Assembly: GCF_905220415.1 (NCBI RefSeq)
Contig: NC_059556.1
Coordinates: 7,638,501 to 7,702,500, forward strand
Length of the DNA: 64,000 nt
Origin: Colias croceus
Taxonomy: Eukaryota; Arthropoda; Insecta; Lepidoptera; Pieridae
Reading direction: 5' to 3'
The position numbers and the translations under genes were made by a program. Shown in pieces: positions 40,458 to 50,956 of the stretch. The notes under the pieces are model-generated. The model saw only the letters and a program-made list of their open reading frames with translations. It was not told where the DNA came from and ran no database searches. How positions within the stretch are numbered: position 1 is the stretch's first letter; each line of letters begins with the position of its first letter.

Positions 40458-42139
40458 ATGAAAATTTTGAATAAATATTTTACAATGAAAAATATTCTTC
40501 TGTTTCGGGTGCTATGCGGTTATTACTGTGCAGTCAGCACTTCCAAATACGTCAATCTTCTAGTAGCCTTCTATTGTATTGTTGTCGTGTTTATAACTTC
40601 TTTCAGTGTTTACTTCTTTATTATTCGTCATAATTTTTGGTTGAGATGTATCCATCTTTACATCTTTATGTTGCAGTTAGTTTTCAATGTAGTATTATCG
40701 TTGAAACACAAACACGAATTTGTCCTTAGATTTTATTCAGGAATTGTAACAATTGATAATGTTTTCAAATTTGATGGTGAGCATTTTAATCCATATATAT
40801 CGATGATAGTTTATTCAATGTTCATATTGATTTTGACAATTTATGATTCTATAAACTCCCCTCACTATCGTGGTTTGGTTTTAAACAATATTATTGTACT
40901 TGCCATGGAAATAATGCACAAACTTCTGACCTTACCATGTGCAATAATGGTTGAACTTTATTGGTCCCGCATGGTGTGCTTACGAAAACATTTATTTTTA
41001 AACTGCAACAATAAAAACCTAACCACCGAAGAAAATATGGTGTACTTGAAAAGATTTCTAAATATTTACAAACTGCTCCTGAACAATTTTTCGAAAATTA
41101 ACTATTTATATAAATTGTTGGTGAGTACAGTCCTTTTTTAATGCCTTTACAAGACTTGTTAGTAAGTTCTATTAATATTCAATTTAATATACTGGTTTAT
41201 TTTTTCTGTATTTCAGCTGCTCCTGGATATTTTGCACACCTTTTCGAAAGTAATTGCAGACTTTCATTTTTGCATTGTCGTTATGCTTACAAAAGTAATT
41301 ATAATAATTATTTATTTACGTTAGCTTTAGATCTTATGTATTAATTTTTTTGCTATATTATTATCCATATTTCTTGACATAACATTGATCTTTATTTCAG
41401 GGCTTCAGTATATTGTCAATTTCGCTACTAGCACATTCATTTACGGATTTTTTTATAATGTTCTTGAGGCCAATATTTTTCGAATTGTTATTAAATGAAC
41501 ATTCTAAAATTAAGAAAATTTTAGCGACAGAGTTGCTATTTCAAAGGGGTTAGTATTTTTTGGAATGAATTATGTTCGTGCCATTTCTACATTCGATAAG
41601 GGTTAAGGCTGGTATAAACGGGTGTTCTCCAAGATAGACTACTTACTACTACGTAAAATAAACAGTTGAATGAATGAATGAATGAAAACGCTTTATTGTA
41701 CACCATTACAAACAGGAAAAGGACATACTTAAACAGTTGAACTCAATAAGAATGTAAAACCAAAGATTGCAACCAACCTCTCAAATCTGGCAAATCTGAC
41801 TACTTCTACTAATATTAGTACAAAAGTCTATATAGACTTTTTCAAACTTCAAAGTGATGACTCTTCGTAGGATTCCTAGATCTCTGGAGATGTTACAAAA
41901 AGTTAGCGCTGTATAAGATAAGGATATTTAAATTATCTAATAATGTATTTTAACGTTCAATACTTTATATTTCAGATTCAGAAATTCGGCAACAAATTCG
42001 TGTTATACTTGATTATCTTGAAGTCCGACCGGCTCTATACACAATGTGGAGGATGGTGCCCATAAATAATAATCTAGTACTTGCGTTCTTTAATAGTTGC
42101 ATTACGTATGTTATTATAATACTATCATTTCAATATTAG
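40458..42139 (+). CDS. Gustatory receptor gene I (4 exons, intact; I/K subfamily)
   Basis: Exons 40458-41120, 41217-41294, 41401-41548 and 41976-42139 join to 350 residues, phases 0, 0, 1. Exon 1 opens MKILNKYFTMKNILLFRVLC and has GYYCAVSTSKYVN, LKHKHEFVLRFYSG, LTLPCAIMVELYWSRMVCL and CNNKNLTTEE. Exon 2 starts LLLDILHTFSK, exon 3 has LLAHSFTDFFIMFLR with a GTTAGT donor, and exon 4 has DSEIRQQIRVILDYLEVRPA, VPINNN and TM7 TYVIIILSF. It is clearly homologous to A-H in exon layout but shares only motif-level similarity, and is closest to K. It heads the first unit of the I-J / K-L duplication. Predicted taste-receptor channel subunit; ligand unknown. Confidence 0.87.
41645..41725 (-). repeat. 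Retroelement tail with (TGAA)n in intron 3 of I
   Basis: AAACAGTTGAATGAATGAATG then ACGCTTTATTGTACACCATT. In reverse this is the familiar TGTACAATAAAG plus (CATT)n tail of a lepidopteran non-LTR element. Confidence 0.5.
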
Positions 42140-42320
42140 AAGCTATGTAAATTAATTAGATTTTTAAAAATAATAACGCTGGCCTTCATAGAAACATATC
42201 TCTATGATAGTTTATGTTGTGTGTATACTTATAGTCTTATCTGTATACGGTTCCTACATAATAATAACGTTAATTATGGCCATACTTTTTACATGAATTA
42301 TTACACTGTTTGTCTGTGTT

Positions 42321-42352
42321 GCTAACGGTACAATTCTCATCGTTCTAACGAT
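42321..42352 (+). promoter_or_regulatory. Conserved upstream motif of the J/L subfamily, copy at J
   Basis: GCTAACGGTA, then TCATCGTTCTAACGATT, 15-45 bp before the J start codon. The same pair of motifs precedes L (46006-46041). Could be promoter or 5' UTR sequence kept since duplication. Confidence 0.4.
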
Positions 42353-42366
42353 TTATATTATTTAAA

Positions 42367-43840
42367 ATGTTTATGGATGCTAGAAAATACTTGAATATTA
42401 AAAACTTGATTCTTTTACGTATTCTGTTTGGTCATTATTATGAATTCAGTTCTTCAAATTCTATACGTTTATTAACAGCACTTTACTGTTTTCTATTTAC
42501 TGCGGGGATCACAGCTCTTTTGTTACACTTATTGGCTGCATATACATTTTGGAGTCCATTACTGTATAATTTAGTCTTCTTTATCCGATTTGTCGTTCAT
42601 TTCATTTTTTCTTTATTTCATAAACAACAGTTCATAGAAAAATTTTATTCTGATGTACGGACAGTAGATAACGTAATGCAGATATTTTCAGCTGCATCAT
42701 ATCCGTATTCTTTAATGTTGAATTTAATCTTATTATTTCTTAGAAGTATCTTTACAATAGTCATTCCTTTTTATGTGGATAGATGTCTTAAAACTTGCTT
42801 TGTTTTAACGCTGGCTGACACTTCTGTCATAATGTTCATTTTACCCTGTTCTATGATTTCGGAGACAATTTGGAAACGCTTTGTTTTATTACGAAAATAT
42901 TTAAATTCAACTTGTAACGATAATTTATCGAATGAAGAAAAAAATTTTCACTTGAGAAGATTCATTCACCTTTATAAATCGTTGATGGATATTGTGTCAA
43001 GCGTGAGTGGTACATTCAAAGCTTTGGTAAGTGTCAATACAAATAAATGTTAATATTCTGTGGCTATAAGTGAAGTCCCATGTCCCCGTAGTGGGGTAAG
43101 GGGCAGATGCATTATGCATACATCTGTTTCACTGATCGATTTTTCTTTAGGGACAAGTAGGTGATCAGCCTTCTGTGTCCTACCAGACCGAGACATTTTT
43201 TTTTCTTCGTCTCCACCGAGAATCGAACCCAGGACCCCTCGGTTCTACGCTCACACGTCAACCCCTGTCCTGTACCAAGGAGGCGGTCTGTGGCTATACT
43301 GTTGTATTATTTTATACAACTTGAGAGTGCTAATTGTTAAGAGGTAACTTAATTACTTATAAAAAAAACTGTAATAAAACTAAGAAAGTAAGTTTTAAAA
43401 GTAATTATAGTTGATATCACCTGGAAACATGAAAATATAAATAATGAATACACGAGTGGATAAGTAAGTCCGAAAGTTGAACCAGTGTTAGAAAAACTAA
43501 GAATAAGAGAGAACTTTGCAGGTTTTGAAATTATATTATAATTATATAATATTAATTATATTAATTATACTAAGCGAGTATTTTATACGAATATAGACGT
43601 ATTGTTAGTATGAGAAAGTCAGTATGGATGGATTGTGTGAGAAATTATGAGAGCATGAAGAGAAGATGTGTGATGATTTGAGAATAGTAGGAAGAAAGAT
43701 GTTTAGCGAGGACAAGAAGAAGAAGAATGAATTGTTTAATAATAAAGCTTTAAACCTCCGGATAAATATTGTTTATTTTTTAAGGATTTCAATTTGTGCA
43801 GGGACGTACTGTAATAGATATCTGTTTTAGAATTAATCAT
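42367..43840 (+). pseudogene. Gustatory receptor J: intact exon 1, decayed 3' exons
   Basis: Exon 1 (42367-43026, 220 codons) is open and ends at a good GTAAGT donor. It opens MFMDARKYLNIKNLILLRIL and contains FGHYYEFSSSN, LFHKQQFIEKFYSD, FILPCSMISETIWKRFVLL and CNDNLSNEE, closest to L. The downstream exons are not intact. An exon 3 remnant at about 43789-43840 shares GGACGTACTGTAATAGAT with exon 3 of L and carries a frameshift. An exon 2-like piece (CAGATGCTTATTAACGTTAT, 43894) lies after it, out of order. No last exon exists before gene K. A SINE sits in the former intron 1. Either a pseudogene, or an alternative first exon spliced to the exons of K or L (phase 0 is compatible). Confidence 0.75.
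43072..43292 (-). repeat. tRNA-derived SINE in locus J
   Basis: CCCATGTCCCCGTAGTGGGG on one side and GAGAATCGAACCCAGGACCC on the other; the latter is the reverse complement of a tRNA box B (GGTTCGATTC). Ends at GTACCAAGGAGGCGG. Confidence 0.75.
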
Positions 43841-44433
43841 GAGTGTATCTCGTCAAAATTGTACAAGAAAACTGATTCGATATCATCAGATGCTTATTAA
43901 CGTTATCTTCATTTATATAATCCTCAAATTGAAGTTTGAATATTTTTAATTCGTGTTTGTTTCTCCTTTATATTCTGTTAAGTTTGTATACTATAATGTA
44001 CTCATCATCAGCTACTGTCTCTTCTCTGACAGATTGGGAATCTGTAAAATATGGGATAAAATTTTAGAATAATTTTTTATAGTGTTAAAAAAAATTTAAA
44101 ATGGTTGTTTTATTTTTACGATTATATGGCACTGTATATCTGGCATCATAAATAGAAATGGATTCGGTATTAGTATATTTTTTTTTAAATAAATAGATAC
44201 ATACATACGTTACTTTCTTTACAATATTGTTATTACATAATTCAATTATGTTTATTGCCATAAGTATATTGCTAAGAACTCCATTACGAACCAACCAATT
44301 TAATACGTTCCTATCACGATTAGAAATCATTTAATTCTAGTATACGAACGTATATTGACTGACACAATAATAAGAAAGGGAAAGAAGACATTCTTGTAGA
44401 AGCGAAATAAAAGTTATAAATAAAAATTTAACT
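43841..44433. other. Leader region of gene K, duplicated from that of gene I
   Basis: 44190-44430 parallels 40245-40457 upstream of gene I. The rest holds only the possible exon 2 fragment of J at 43894-43940. Confidence 0.5.
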
Positions 44434-44448
44434 TTGAAAAATATCCTA

Positions 44449-45782
44449 ATGTTACGGGTGCTATGTGGTTCTTACTGCGCGGTTAGCAATTCTAAATACG
44501 TTAATCTTTTAGTAGCCTGCTATTGTATTGTTGCCGCCATTATAATTTCGTTATTGAGTTTCTACATTTTTATGCTTCGCACTAATTTCTGGTTGAGATG
44601 TATCTATCTTTCGTTCTTCGTTTTTCAAATTGTCTTCAACATTTTATTTTCGTTGAAACACAAACATGAATTTGTGTTCAGGTTTTATTCGGGTATTGTA
44701 ACAATTGATAATATTCTCAAATTTGATGGTGAGCATTTTAATCCGTATATATCAACGCTTGTTTATCCAACCCTGTTATTGATTTTGATAAGTTATGATT
44801 TTATAAGTTCATCCCGCTATCATGGTTTGGTTTTACCAAATATGGCTGAACTTGCCATGGATGTAATACACAAACTTCTGACCTTACCATATGTTATATT
44901 GGTTGAACTCTATTGGTCCCGTATGGTGTGCTTGCGAAAATATTTATTTTTAACATGTAACAATAAAAACCTAACCACCGAAGAAAAAATGGTTTATTTA
45001 AAAAGACTTCTAAACATTTATAAACTTCTTCTGAACAATTTTGCGAAAATTACCGATGTGTACAATATATTGGTAAGTCATAAGTTTGTAAGCACTTTTG
45101 TAAGTGTTAAATTTTCTACACAATTACGTTTATTTAATATTGTTTTTCTCTATTTCAGTTATTGATGGACATTTTGCATAGCTTTTCGAAAATAATGTCA
45201 GACGTTCATTTCTTCATTTTAGTAATAATTTGGAACAAAGTAATCGTTACGATTATTTATTTTGTCCTTGATGTTTAAATCTAAATTTAATTTGTTATTT
45301 AAGAATCGATCTCTTTTACAGGGCATTAATAAAAGATCGATTTCATTACTAGCACACTCATTTACGGATTTTTTTATAATGTTCTTGAGGCCGATTTTTT
45401 TCGACTTATTATTAGATGAGTATAATAAAATTAAGACACTTTTAGCATCAGAGTTGCTATTTCAGAATGGTTCGTATTATTTGTTGAAAAAAAATATGTT
45501 TGCGTGGATTCTTAATTCGATTAATCGTTTGATTACAACAGGAGTACTCCAACGAGCAGTAATATGTTTTTTTACATTACAGATTTACAAATTAAACAAC
45601 AAATTCGTGTTATTCTTGATTATCTTGAAGTTCGACCGGCTTTGTACACAATTTGGAAGATGGTGCCCATAAATAATAAACTAGTATTTTTATTTCTTAA
45701 CAGTTGTATTGCGTATATTATTGTAATACTTTCATATATTAATTATAATAGCAAATTAGTTTTTGCTAGTGATGTGAAATAA
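44449..45782 (+). CDS. Gustatory receptor gene K (4 exons, shifted start; I/K subfamily)
   Basis: Exons 44449-45072, 45159-45239, 45322-45469 and 45583-45782 join to 350 residues, phases 0, 0, 1. Alignment with gene I shows its first ATG is ATA here and its second (MKNIL) is TTG, so the first usable ATG is 44449 and about 14 N-terminal residues are lost. Exon 1 has LRVLCGSYCAVSNSKYVN, LKHKHEFVFRFYSG, LTLPYVILVELYWSRMVCL and CNNKNLTTEEK. Exon 2 is one codon longer than in I. Exon 3 has LLAHSFTDFFIMFLR and a weak GTTCGT donor. Exon 4 has DLQIKQQIRVILDYLEVRPA; TM7 is AYIIVILSY and, the usual stop being lost, the protein runs about 12 residues further (YNSKLVFASDVK). Start loss, stop loss and TM7 changes suggest relaxed selection, although the frame is open. 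Confidence 0.8.
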
Positions 45783-46005
45783 AAATATATTTGATGCATG
45801 CTGTTTTTTGTATGTAGTTTACAAACAAAATAAAAAAATAATTGGGCATATCTCATATCAATAATAATAAGAACTTAATTGTTTCTATCTATTTATGTGT
45901 TGTCCTTGTTGATAGCGCCGACGTTTTAATAATGTTGATTGCTTGAACTATAATTAGGTATATCCATACTTTTTATATGAATTACTATCATTGTCTGTCT
46001 TTGTA

Positions 46006-46041
46006 GCTAACGGTAGGATTCCTCATCGTTCTAACGATCAA
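46006..46041 (+). promoter_or_regulatory. Conserved upstream motif of the J/L subfamily, copy at L
   Basis: GCTAACGGTAGGATTCCTCA and CGTTCTAACGATC, ending 11 bp before the start codon of L; the counterpart of 42321-42352. Confidence 0.4.
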
Positions 46042-46929
46042 TTTTCTAAAAATGTTCAAGAGTGCAAGAAAATACTTGACTATAAAATACTTACTTCTCT
46101 TGCGTCTTCTTTTTGGTCATTATTATGAATTTAATTCTTCTAATTTTATACGTTTACTAACAGGGCTTTATTGTTTTTTATTAACTATGGGAACCACGGC
46201 ACTTTCGATATACACAATGGTTATAAATAAAAGTTTGATTGAGTTAAGGTATAATATAGTCTTTTTTATCCGATTTGTTATTTATTTCATATTATCGTTA
46301 TACCACAAACAACTTTTTATAGTTCAATTTTATTCTGATATACGAACTGTGGATATTATCCTGGGTTATTCTGCTAATTTACACCCATATTCCATTATAT
46401 TCAATTTATTTTTATTTTTTCTTAGATCTACTTATTTTCTTATTAATCTTGTTTATAATGATATATTCGTTAAAAGTAATTTTGTTTTAATGTTTGCCGA
46501 ATTTTGTACCCTCCTGTTTATATTACCCTGTTCTATGGTTTCTGAGACAATTTGGAATCGCTTTGCTTTATTGCGAAAGTATTTAGATTCAACTTTTAGA
46601 AATTCGAATTTATCAACTGAAGATAAGATTTTTCATCTGATACGATTCATTCGTCTCTATAAATCATTATTGGATATTATATCGCGTGTGAGTGGTATTT
46701 TCAAGGTCTTGGTAAGTGTTCAGTATCAATGACATATTCTGTATTCATGTTAGTTTCTTTTGGTTCATTTATATAATATTTAATTCTTATGGCATGCCTG
46801 TTAAGAGGCAAGACAAAGAAATAACTTTGTTCCTTATTGTAATGTATTTTAAAAGAATATCGAGCATTAATTTTACAACTTTGGTGGTATAAAAATAAAC
46901 CTTAAAGTGGTAGATTGGAAAAGTTAAAA

Positions 46930-47180
46930 AGAGCATGATGTGAATTGGAATGTTGGTTTATTGGACAGTACGAGCGTTTGATATAGATGTTGATGAATAC
47001 ATAAGAAGAACATGTTTAAATGTATGGACAGATAATGCGAGAAATTATGCGTGTATAAAAGGTGTGAGTATCAACTCTATGTCAAAAAAAAATCAACTCA
47101 ACTAAAACGTAAAATGTATGGAAGGAAGAAATTCTTGTTGAGTCGTCCAGAATAAGAGAAACAAGAACATGAATATTATA
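46930..47180. other. Intron 1 of L, homologous to locus J intron
   Basis: ATGGACAGATAATGCGAGAA parallels ATGGATGGATTGTGTGAGAA near 43625 in locus J, showing shared intron ancestry. No other feature is recognised. Confidence 0.4.
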
Positions 47181-47546
47181 TATTATTATTTTAAAACAAA
47201 GTCTTCCATAACATTATGTTTCAGATGTTTATTGATTTATTATACAGTCTTGCGAAAATAACCGGAGATGTTCAATTCAGTGTGGCACGCGTTCTTAGAT
47301 TGACGGTTCGTAAATTATTTATTTATCCTAAGTTCACGTTTTCAACTCCAGGGATATATTTTTTTAAGATTTAATATATAATCTACTATCCTGACTATCT
47401 GCATGCCGACAGCTTGGATGATTTTCTATACTTACTTACATAATATTATGTCTTATAATCTGGCGAAACTAGACACATGCATATACTGACAAAATTGGTA
47501 AAATTTTTAAAACATTATGTTAAAATTACCTATTATTTGTTTCGTA

Positions 47547-47696
47547 TCAATATCCGGAATCCATCTTGAGTCAAGCACCCCCTCTTTGTGCCTTGAGTCA
47601 GCGTTTCCCCTACCTCTCCGCTGGTGGCGCCCTCTATCGTACGGTTTTGGTACTACTTACAAGGCGCCTGAGCACCGGGTGAAGTCTCGTCATTAT
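47547..47696 (+). repeat. Left inverted terminal repeat of the DIRS element
   Basis: TCAATATCCGGAATCCATCT to GTCTCGTCATTAT. The reverse complement is at 52225-52374, with very few or no differences by eye. Confidence 0.88.
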
Positions 47697-47835
47697 AGCG
47701 TCGTTCTTTGTGCCGTGCACAAGTCAGCTAGAAGTGTATACTTTACGTTTTTATTTTAATTAGTTTCTTTGTTTGAACGTTTAAAATTTAAATTTAAATC
47801 AAGTGTAAAGTGCAACCTCTCCGTTTTTGATAATT

Positions 47836-49062
47836 ATGGAGAATCAGGACTACGAGCACAATGAGGAACCGGTTAATAAAGAATCGGGTTCTGGGAAGCG
47901 TCGCCAGTCTTCTCCACCGAGTTCGGATTGTGAAAGCGTCTCTTCGAGCAGTGACAGTGATTCACAGGATACACGTGTGCACCGAAAAAGGTTTAAAAAG
48001 TCGGGTAAAGAAGAACAAACCGTGAGTTTTGAACACTTAAACATGCTATCGTACCAAGTTGCATATCTAACGGATTTAATTACCAAAAATGCCGCGTTTA
48101 CCAACGGTCTTTCTACTAATCAGAACGTTGAAAATGTGCTTCATTCGAATAGCGATTTAAATTTACGCCCACCTACCCTAAGTACGGAAGGCGCGTCTAC
48201 ATCTCAATTAAATTTATCCGAATTAAAAACTACCGTCAAAGATCCGATTTATTCGCAATCAAGTGAAATTTATCTAAACAAATTGCACAATTTACAACGA
48301 TTTAACCGCGATGATTGGTACGCTATTCGTTTTGTTGATGTACAAAAGAAGTATTTGACAACACCCGGTTTTGTGGAATTGAGTGTAAACGATTCTTTAA
48401 AACGGTATGAATCAGGTATGCTTCGCGAGGACCCTCGTTCTTATTTAATCGAGCGGTCATTTGCAGCCTTAACTAATGCTATACTATGCCAAAAAGATGA
48501 ATTACAAAAAACGTTGCAATCATTAGTAGATTGGGCTAGTCAAGAAAAAGAGTCGTTAACACCAAACTCATTGTTTAATAAGATAGAATCGTTATTTTCT
48601 AAAGAATCGGCATACAATAAAGTTACTGACGATTTATTACAAATAGTTTGTGGAAGACGGGCAGACTGTATTACTTTACGCCGCGAGTCGTTGCTTAAAC
48701 AAATTCCGGAGGAATTTCACCGCGACGTTTTATTTAAAATACCTCCAAGTGCTTCAACGTTATTTAATGATGAGTCAGTGCAAAACTATCTCCAAAAAAT
48801 TGGGGGGGCCGAAAAATTAATAGCATTACCTCGATCAGGGCCTCACATAAAGGATAATTTCATTCGTAATCAGCACAATCAATCTAAACCGTCAACAAGC
48901 TCACAATCGAATGAACATTTTTTTCGACACAACTCGTCATCATCAAAAAAGGGTAAACGCACATCTAGGCAACAAAAATACGCAAATAGAAACAAATCGG
49001 GTAGTTATAAACAAAAAGAAAAAGGATCGCGGCCTTCATTTAAAAATAAAAATCGCGAATGA
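47836..49062 (+). CDS. DIRS Gag-like protein (ORF1)
   Basis: 408 residues from the ATG at 47836 (MENQDYEHNEEPVNKESGSG), the first ATG in this frame; an upstream TTG extends the frame by three codons. The N-terminal 60 residues are low-complexity and rich in S, E and D (SSSSDSDSQ), the middle is a folded helical region (YLNKLHNLQRFNRDDWYAIR, SYLIERSFAALTNAILCQKD), and the tail is basic, Q/N/S/K-rich (SSKKGKRTSRQQKYANRNK), suiting nucleic-acid binding. No zinc knuckle is seen. Position and composition match DIRS ORF1, which is expected to package element RNA. It overlaps the pol frame (+1) by about 150 bases. Confidence 0.78.
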   Translation: MENQDYEHNEEPVNKESGSGKRRQSSPPSSDCESVSSSSDSDSQDTRVHRKRFKKSGKEEQTVSFEHLNMLSYQVAYLTDLITKNAAFTNGLSTNQNVENVLHSNSDLNLRPPTLSTEGASTSQLNLSELKTTVKDPIYSQSSEIYLNKLHNLQRFNRDDWYAIRFVDVQKKYLTTPGFVELSVNDSLKRYESGMLREDPRSYLIERSFAALTNAILCQKDELQKTLQSLVDWASQEKESLTPNSLFNKIESLFSKESAYNKVTDDLLQIVCGRRADCITLRRESLLKQIPEEFHRDVLFKIPPSASTLFNDESVQNYLQKIGGAEKLIALPRSGPHIKDNFIRNQHNQSKPSTSSQSNEHFFRHNSSSSKKGKRTSRQQKYANRNKSGSYKQKEKGSRPSFKNKNRE

Positions 49063-50956
49063 CTATCAATTATTTTACGGCGGCTGTCTCAAACAATTTC
49101 AATGTGTCTGGAGCAATTTTGGTGCACCAAAACAAATTTGCAAACTACTAAGTGGAGTATGTATTCCCTTTATCCGAAAACCGCCGCTGATATTTCCAAA
49201 TTCGCTTATAATGGAAAAATATCGAACACAGACGTCTCCAGACATGACCTTACAAATAAAAGACATGTTGAAATCGGGAATATTAGAACTAGCAGAGACA
49301 ACTCCAAGTTACCTTTCAACTTTCTTTTTGATACCGAAACCCGACGGCAGCCACCGTCCAATTTTCAATTTGAAGCGGTTAAATTTCTTCATCAAAACAA
49401 AGCCATTTCAATTATTCAGCCATTTTCGCGTGCCAGCCTTTTTGCAGGATTCCGATTGGATGGTGAAACTGGATTTGAGCCAGGCTTACTTTCACGTGCC
49501 TATCTGTCAACGCCATCGCAGATTCTTAAGACTCAATTATCACCAGGATCCAAGTCGGCACCAATTGCTGCAGATGACGTGCCTGCCCTTCGGTCTCTCC
49601 TCGGCACCAAGAACGTTTGCCACGTTGACCAATTGGGTGGCAGAGTTTCTCAGGAGCAAAGGCATCAGGTGCGTAGTCTATTTGGACGATTATCTTCTAG
49701 CAAGTCAGTCCATGCATCAGCTGGCAGACGACATAGCTCAAACAATCAAAATCATGTCGCTATTGGGCTTGAACATAAATTTCGAAAAATCTGTGTTGGT
49801 ACCGACCCAATGCCTCGAGTTTCTCGGCATTACCTGGGACACGACGCTCAACGCAAAGTCCCTGTCGGTGTCGAAGTGCCTAACGCTACGCAAAGCACTT
49901 CAAAAACAGATCGAAACAGGCAGTTGGTCCCTAAAGCAATATCAATCCTTAATGGGGAGACTCAACTTCGCCGCATTCGTCGTTCCAAGGGGACGACTTC
50001 ACTGTCGTTCACTGCAATGTTACAGTCGACAGCTGCCAATGAACCATCCCTATCGCAAGATTCAAATCCCGAAAAGAGTGATAGAGGACCTGGTATGGTG
50101 GAAGGACGCAATCGAGACGAGCTCGCCAATTCATCTACCTGCAATAACTCATCTTTTAACGACGGATGCCTCGGATATCGGTTGGGGGGCTTGTCTAGGA
50201 GGCAAAAACATATTCGGTCACTGGACAGTGCGCCAATTAGCGTGGCACGCCAATCAAAAGGAGATGTTCGCGGTATATGCAGTGATTTTGCAGGAACAGA
50301 ACCAGTTAGCAGATGCTCATATTCTTCTGCAAACGGACAATCGAACAGTCGTGGCTTATATAAAAAAGGAAGGCGGGACAAAATCAAAAAAGCTTCTAAA
50401 TTTAACTCGACAGCTTCTGGCGATTTTGGACGGGCTCAACATTCACCTTCAAGCGCAATTCTTTCCGGGCAGGTACAACGCCGAAGTGGACGCTCTGTCT
50501 CGTCAGAAACCTTGTCCCGAATGGCATCTGCTACCACCTGCCACGATGAAGATATTTCGAAGGTGGGGAACTCCAGTAATAGATCTCTTTGCCTCAACGT
50601 CAGCTCATGTGATCCCAAACTATGTGACAGTGGACTTGCAAGACCCCATGGCGCAGCATCACAACGCCTTTTGTCACCAGTGGAATTACAGTCTAGGGTG
50701 GTTGTTTCCCCCGCCAAATCTCATCCCGACAGTCCTACATCACCTGAACGAAGCTACGGGGAGGTACATTCTGATTGCCCCCAAATGGCACAAAGCGTTT
50801 TGGCGGGCAGATGTACAGCGGAGAGCGCTGGATCATCCTTATCTCATTCCAGATCTAGCACAGGTGTTAATCGACATGACAACGGGTGTACACCCACCAC
50901 AAGTACAAGACCTGCAATTGGAAGCCTGGTTGATGTCGGGTGGCAAGAAATATTAG
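48911..50956 (+). CDS. DIRS reverse transcriptase / RNase H
   Basis: The open frame gives 681 residues; the conserved part starts near 49060, so the first 50 or so codons overlapping gag may not be used and translation may depend on a frameshift. Motifs: FLIPKPDGSHRPIFNLKRLN and KLDLSQAYFHVPI (fingers/palm), MTCLPFGLSSAPRTF, the catalytic VVYLDDYLL near residue 256, and FLGITWD. RNase H: LTTDASDIGWGACLGG near 415, LLQTDNRTVVAYIKKE, and DALSRQ. The C-terminal region (PVIDLFASTSAH, LGWLFPPPNLIPTVL, IAPKWHKAFW) is the conserved extension that follows RNase H in DIRS-type elements. It copies element RNA into DNA. Confidence 0.92.
   Translation: MNIFFDTTRHHQKRVNAHLGNKNTQIETNRVVINKKKKDRGLHLKIKIANDYQLFYGGCLKQFQCVWSNFGAPKQICKLLSGVCIPFIRKPPLIFPNSLIMEKYRTQTSPDMTLQIKDMLKSGILELAETTPSYLSTFFLIPKPDGSHRPIFNLKRLNFFIKTKPFQLFSHFRVPAFLQDSDWMVKLDLSQAYFHVPICQRHRRFLRLNYHQDPSRHQLLQMTCLPFGLSSAPRTFATLTNWVAEFLRSKGIRCVVYLDDYLLASQSMHQLADDIAQTIKIMSLLGLNINFEKSVLVPTQCLEFLGITWDTTLNAKSLSVSKCLTLRKALQKQIETGSWSLKQYQSLMGRLNFAAFVVPRGRLHCRSLQCYSRQLPMNHPYRKIQIPKRVIEDLVWWKDAIETSSPIHLPAITHLLTTDASDIGWGACLGGKNIFGHWTVRQLAWHANQKEMFAVYAVILQEQNQLADAHILLQTDNRTVVAYIKKEGGTKSKKLLNLTRQLLAILDGLNIHLQAQFFPGRYNAEVDALSRQKPCPEWHLLPPATMKIFRRWGTPVIDLFASTSAHVIPNYVTVDLQDPMAQHHNAFCHQWNYSLGWLFPPPNLIPTVLHHLNEATGRYILIAPKWHKAFWRADVQRRALDHPYLIPDLAQVLIDMTTGVHPPQVQDLQLEAWLMSGGKKY

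Noticed and set aside
49102..50784. Long open frame upstream of the DIRS recombinase, in the gag frame
   Set aside because: It has no recognisable motifs, is S/T/R-rich and lies wholly under the reverse transcriptase frame; only its end (from about 50785) is the recombinase.
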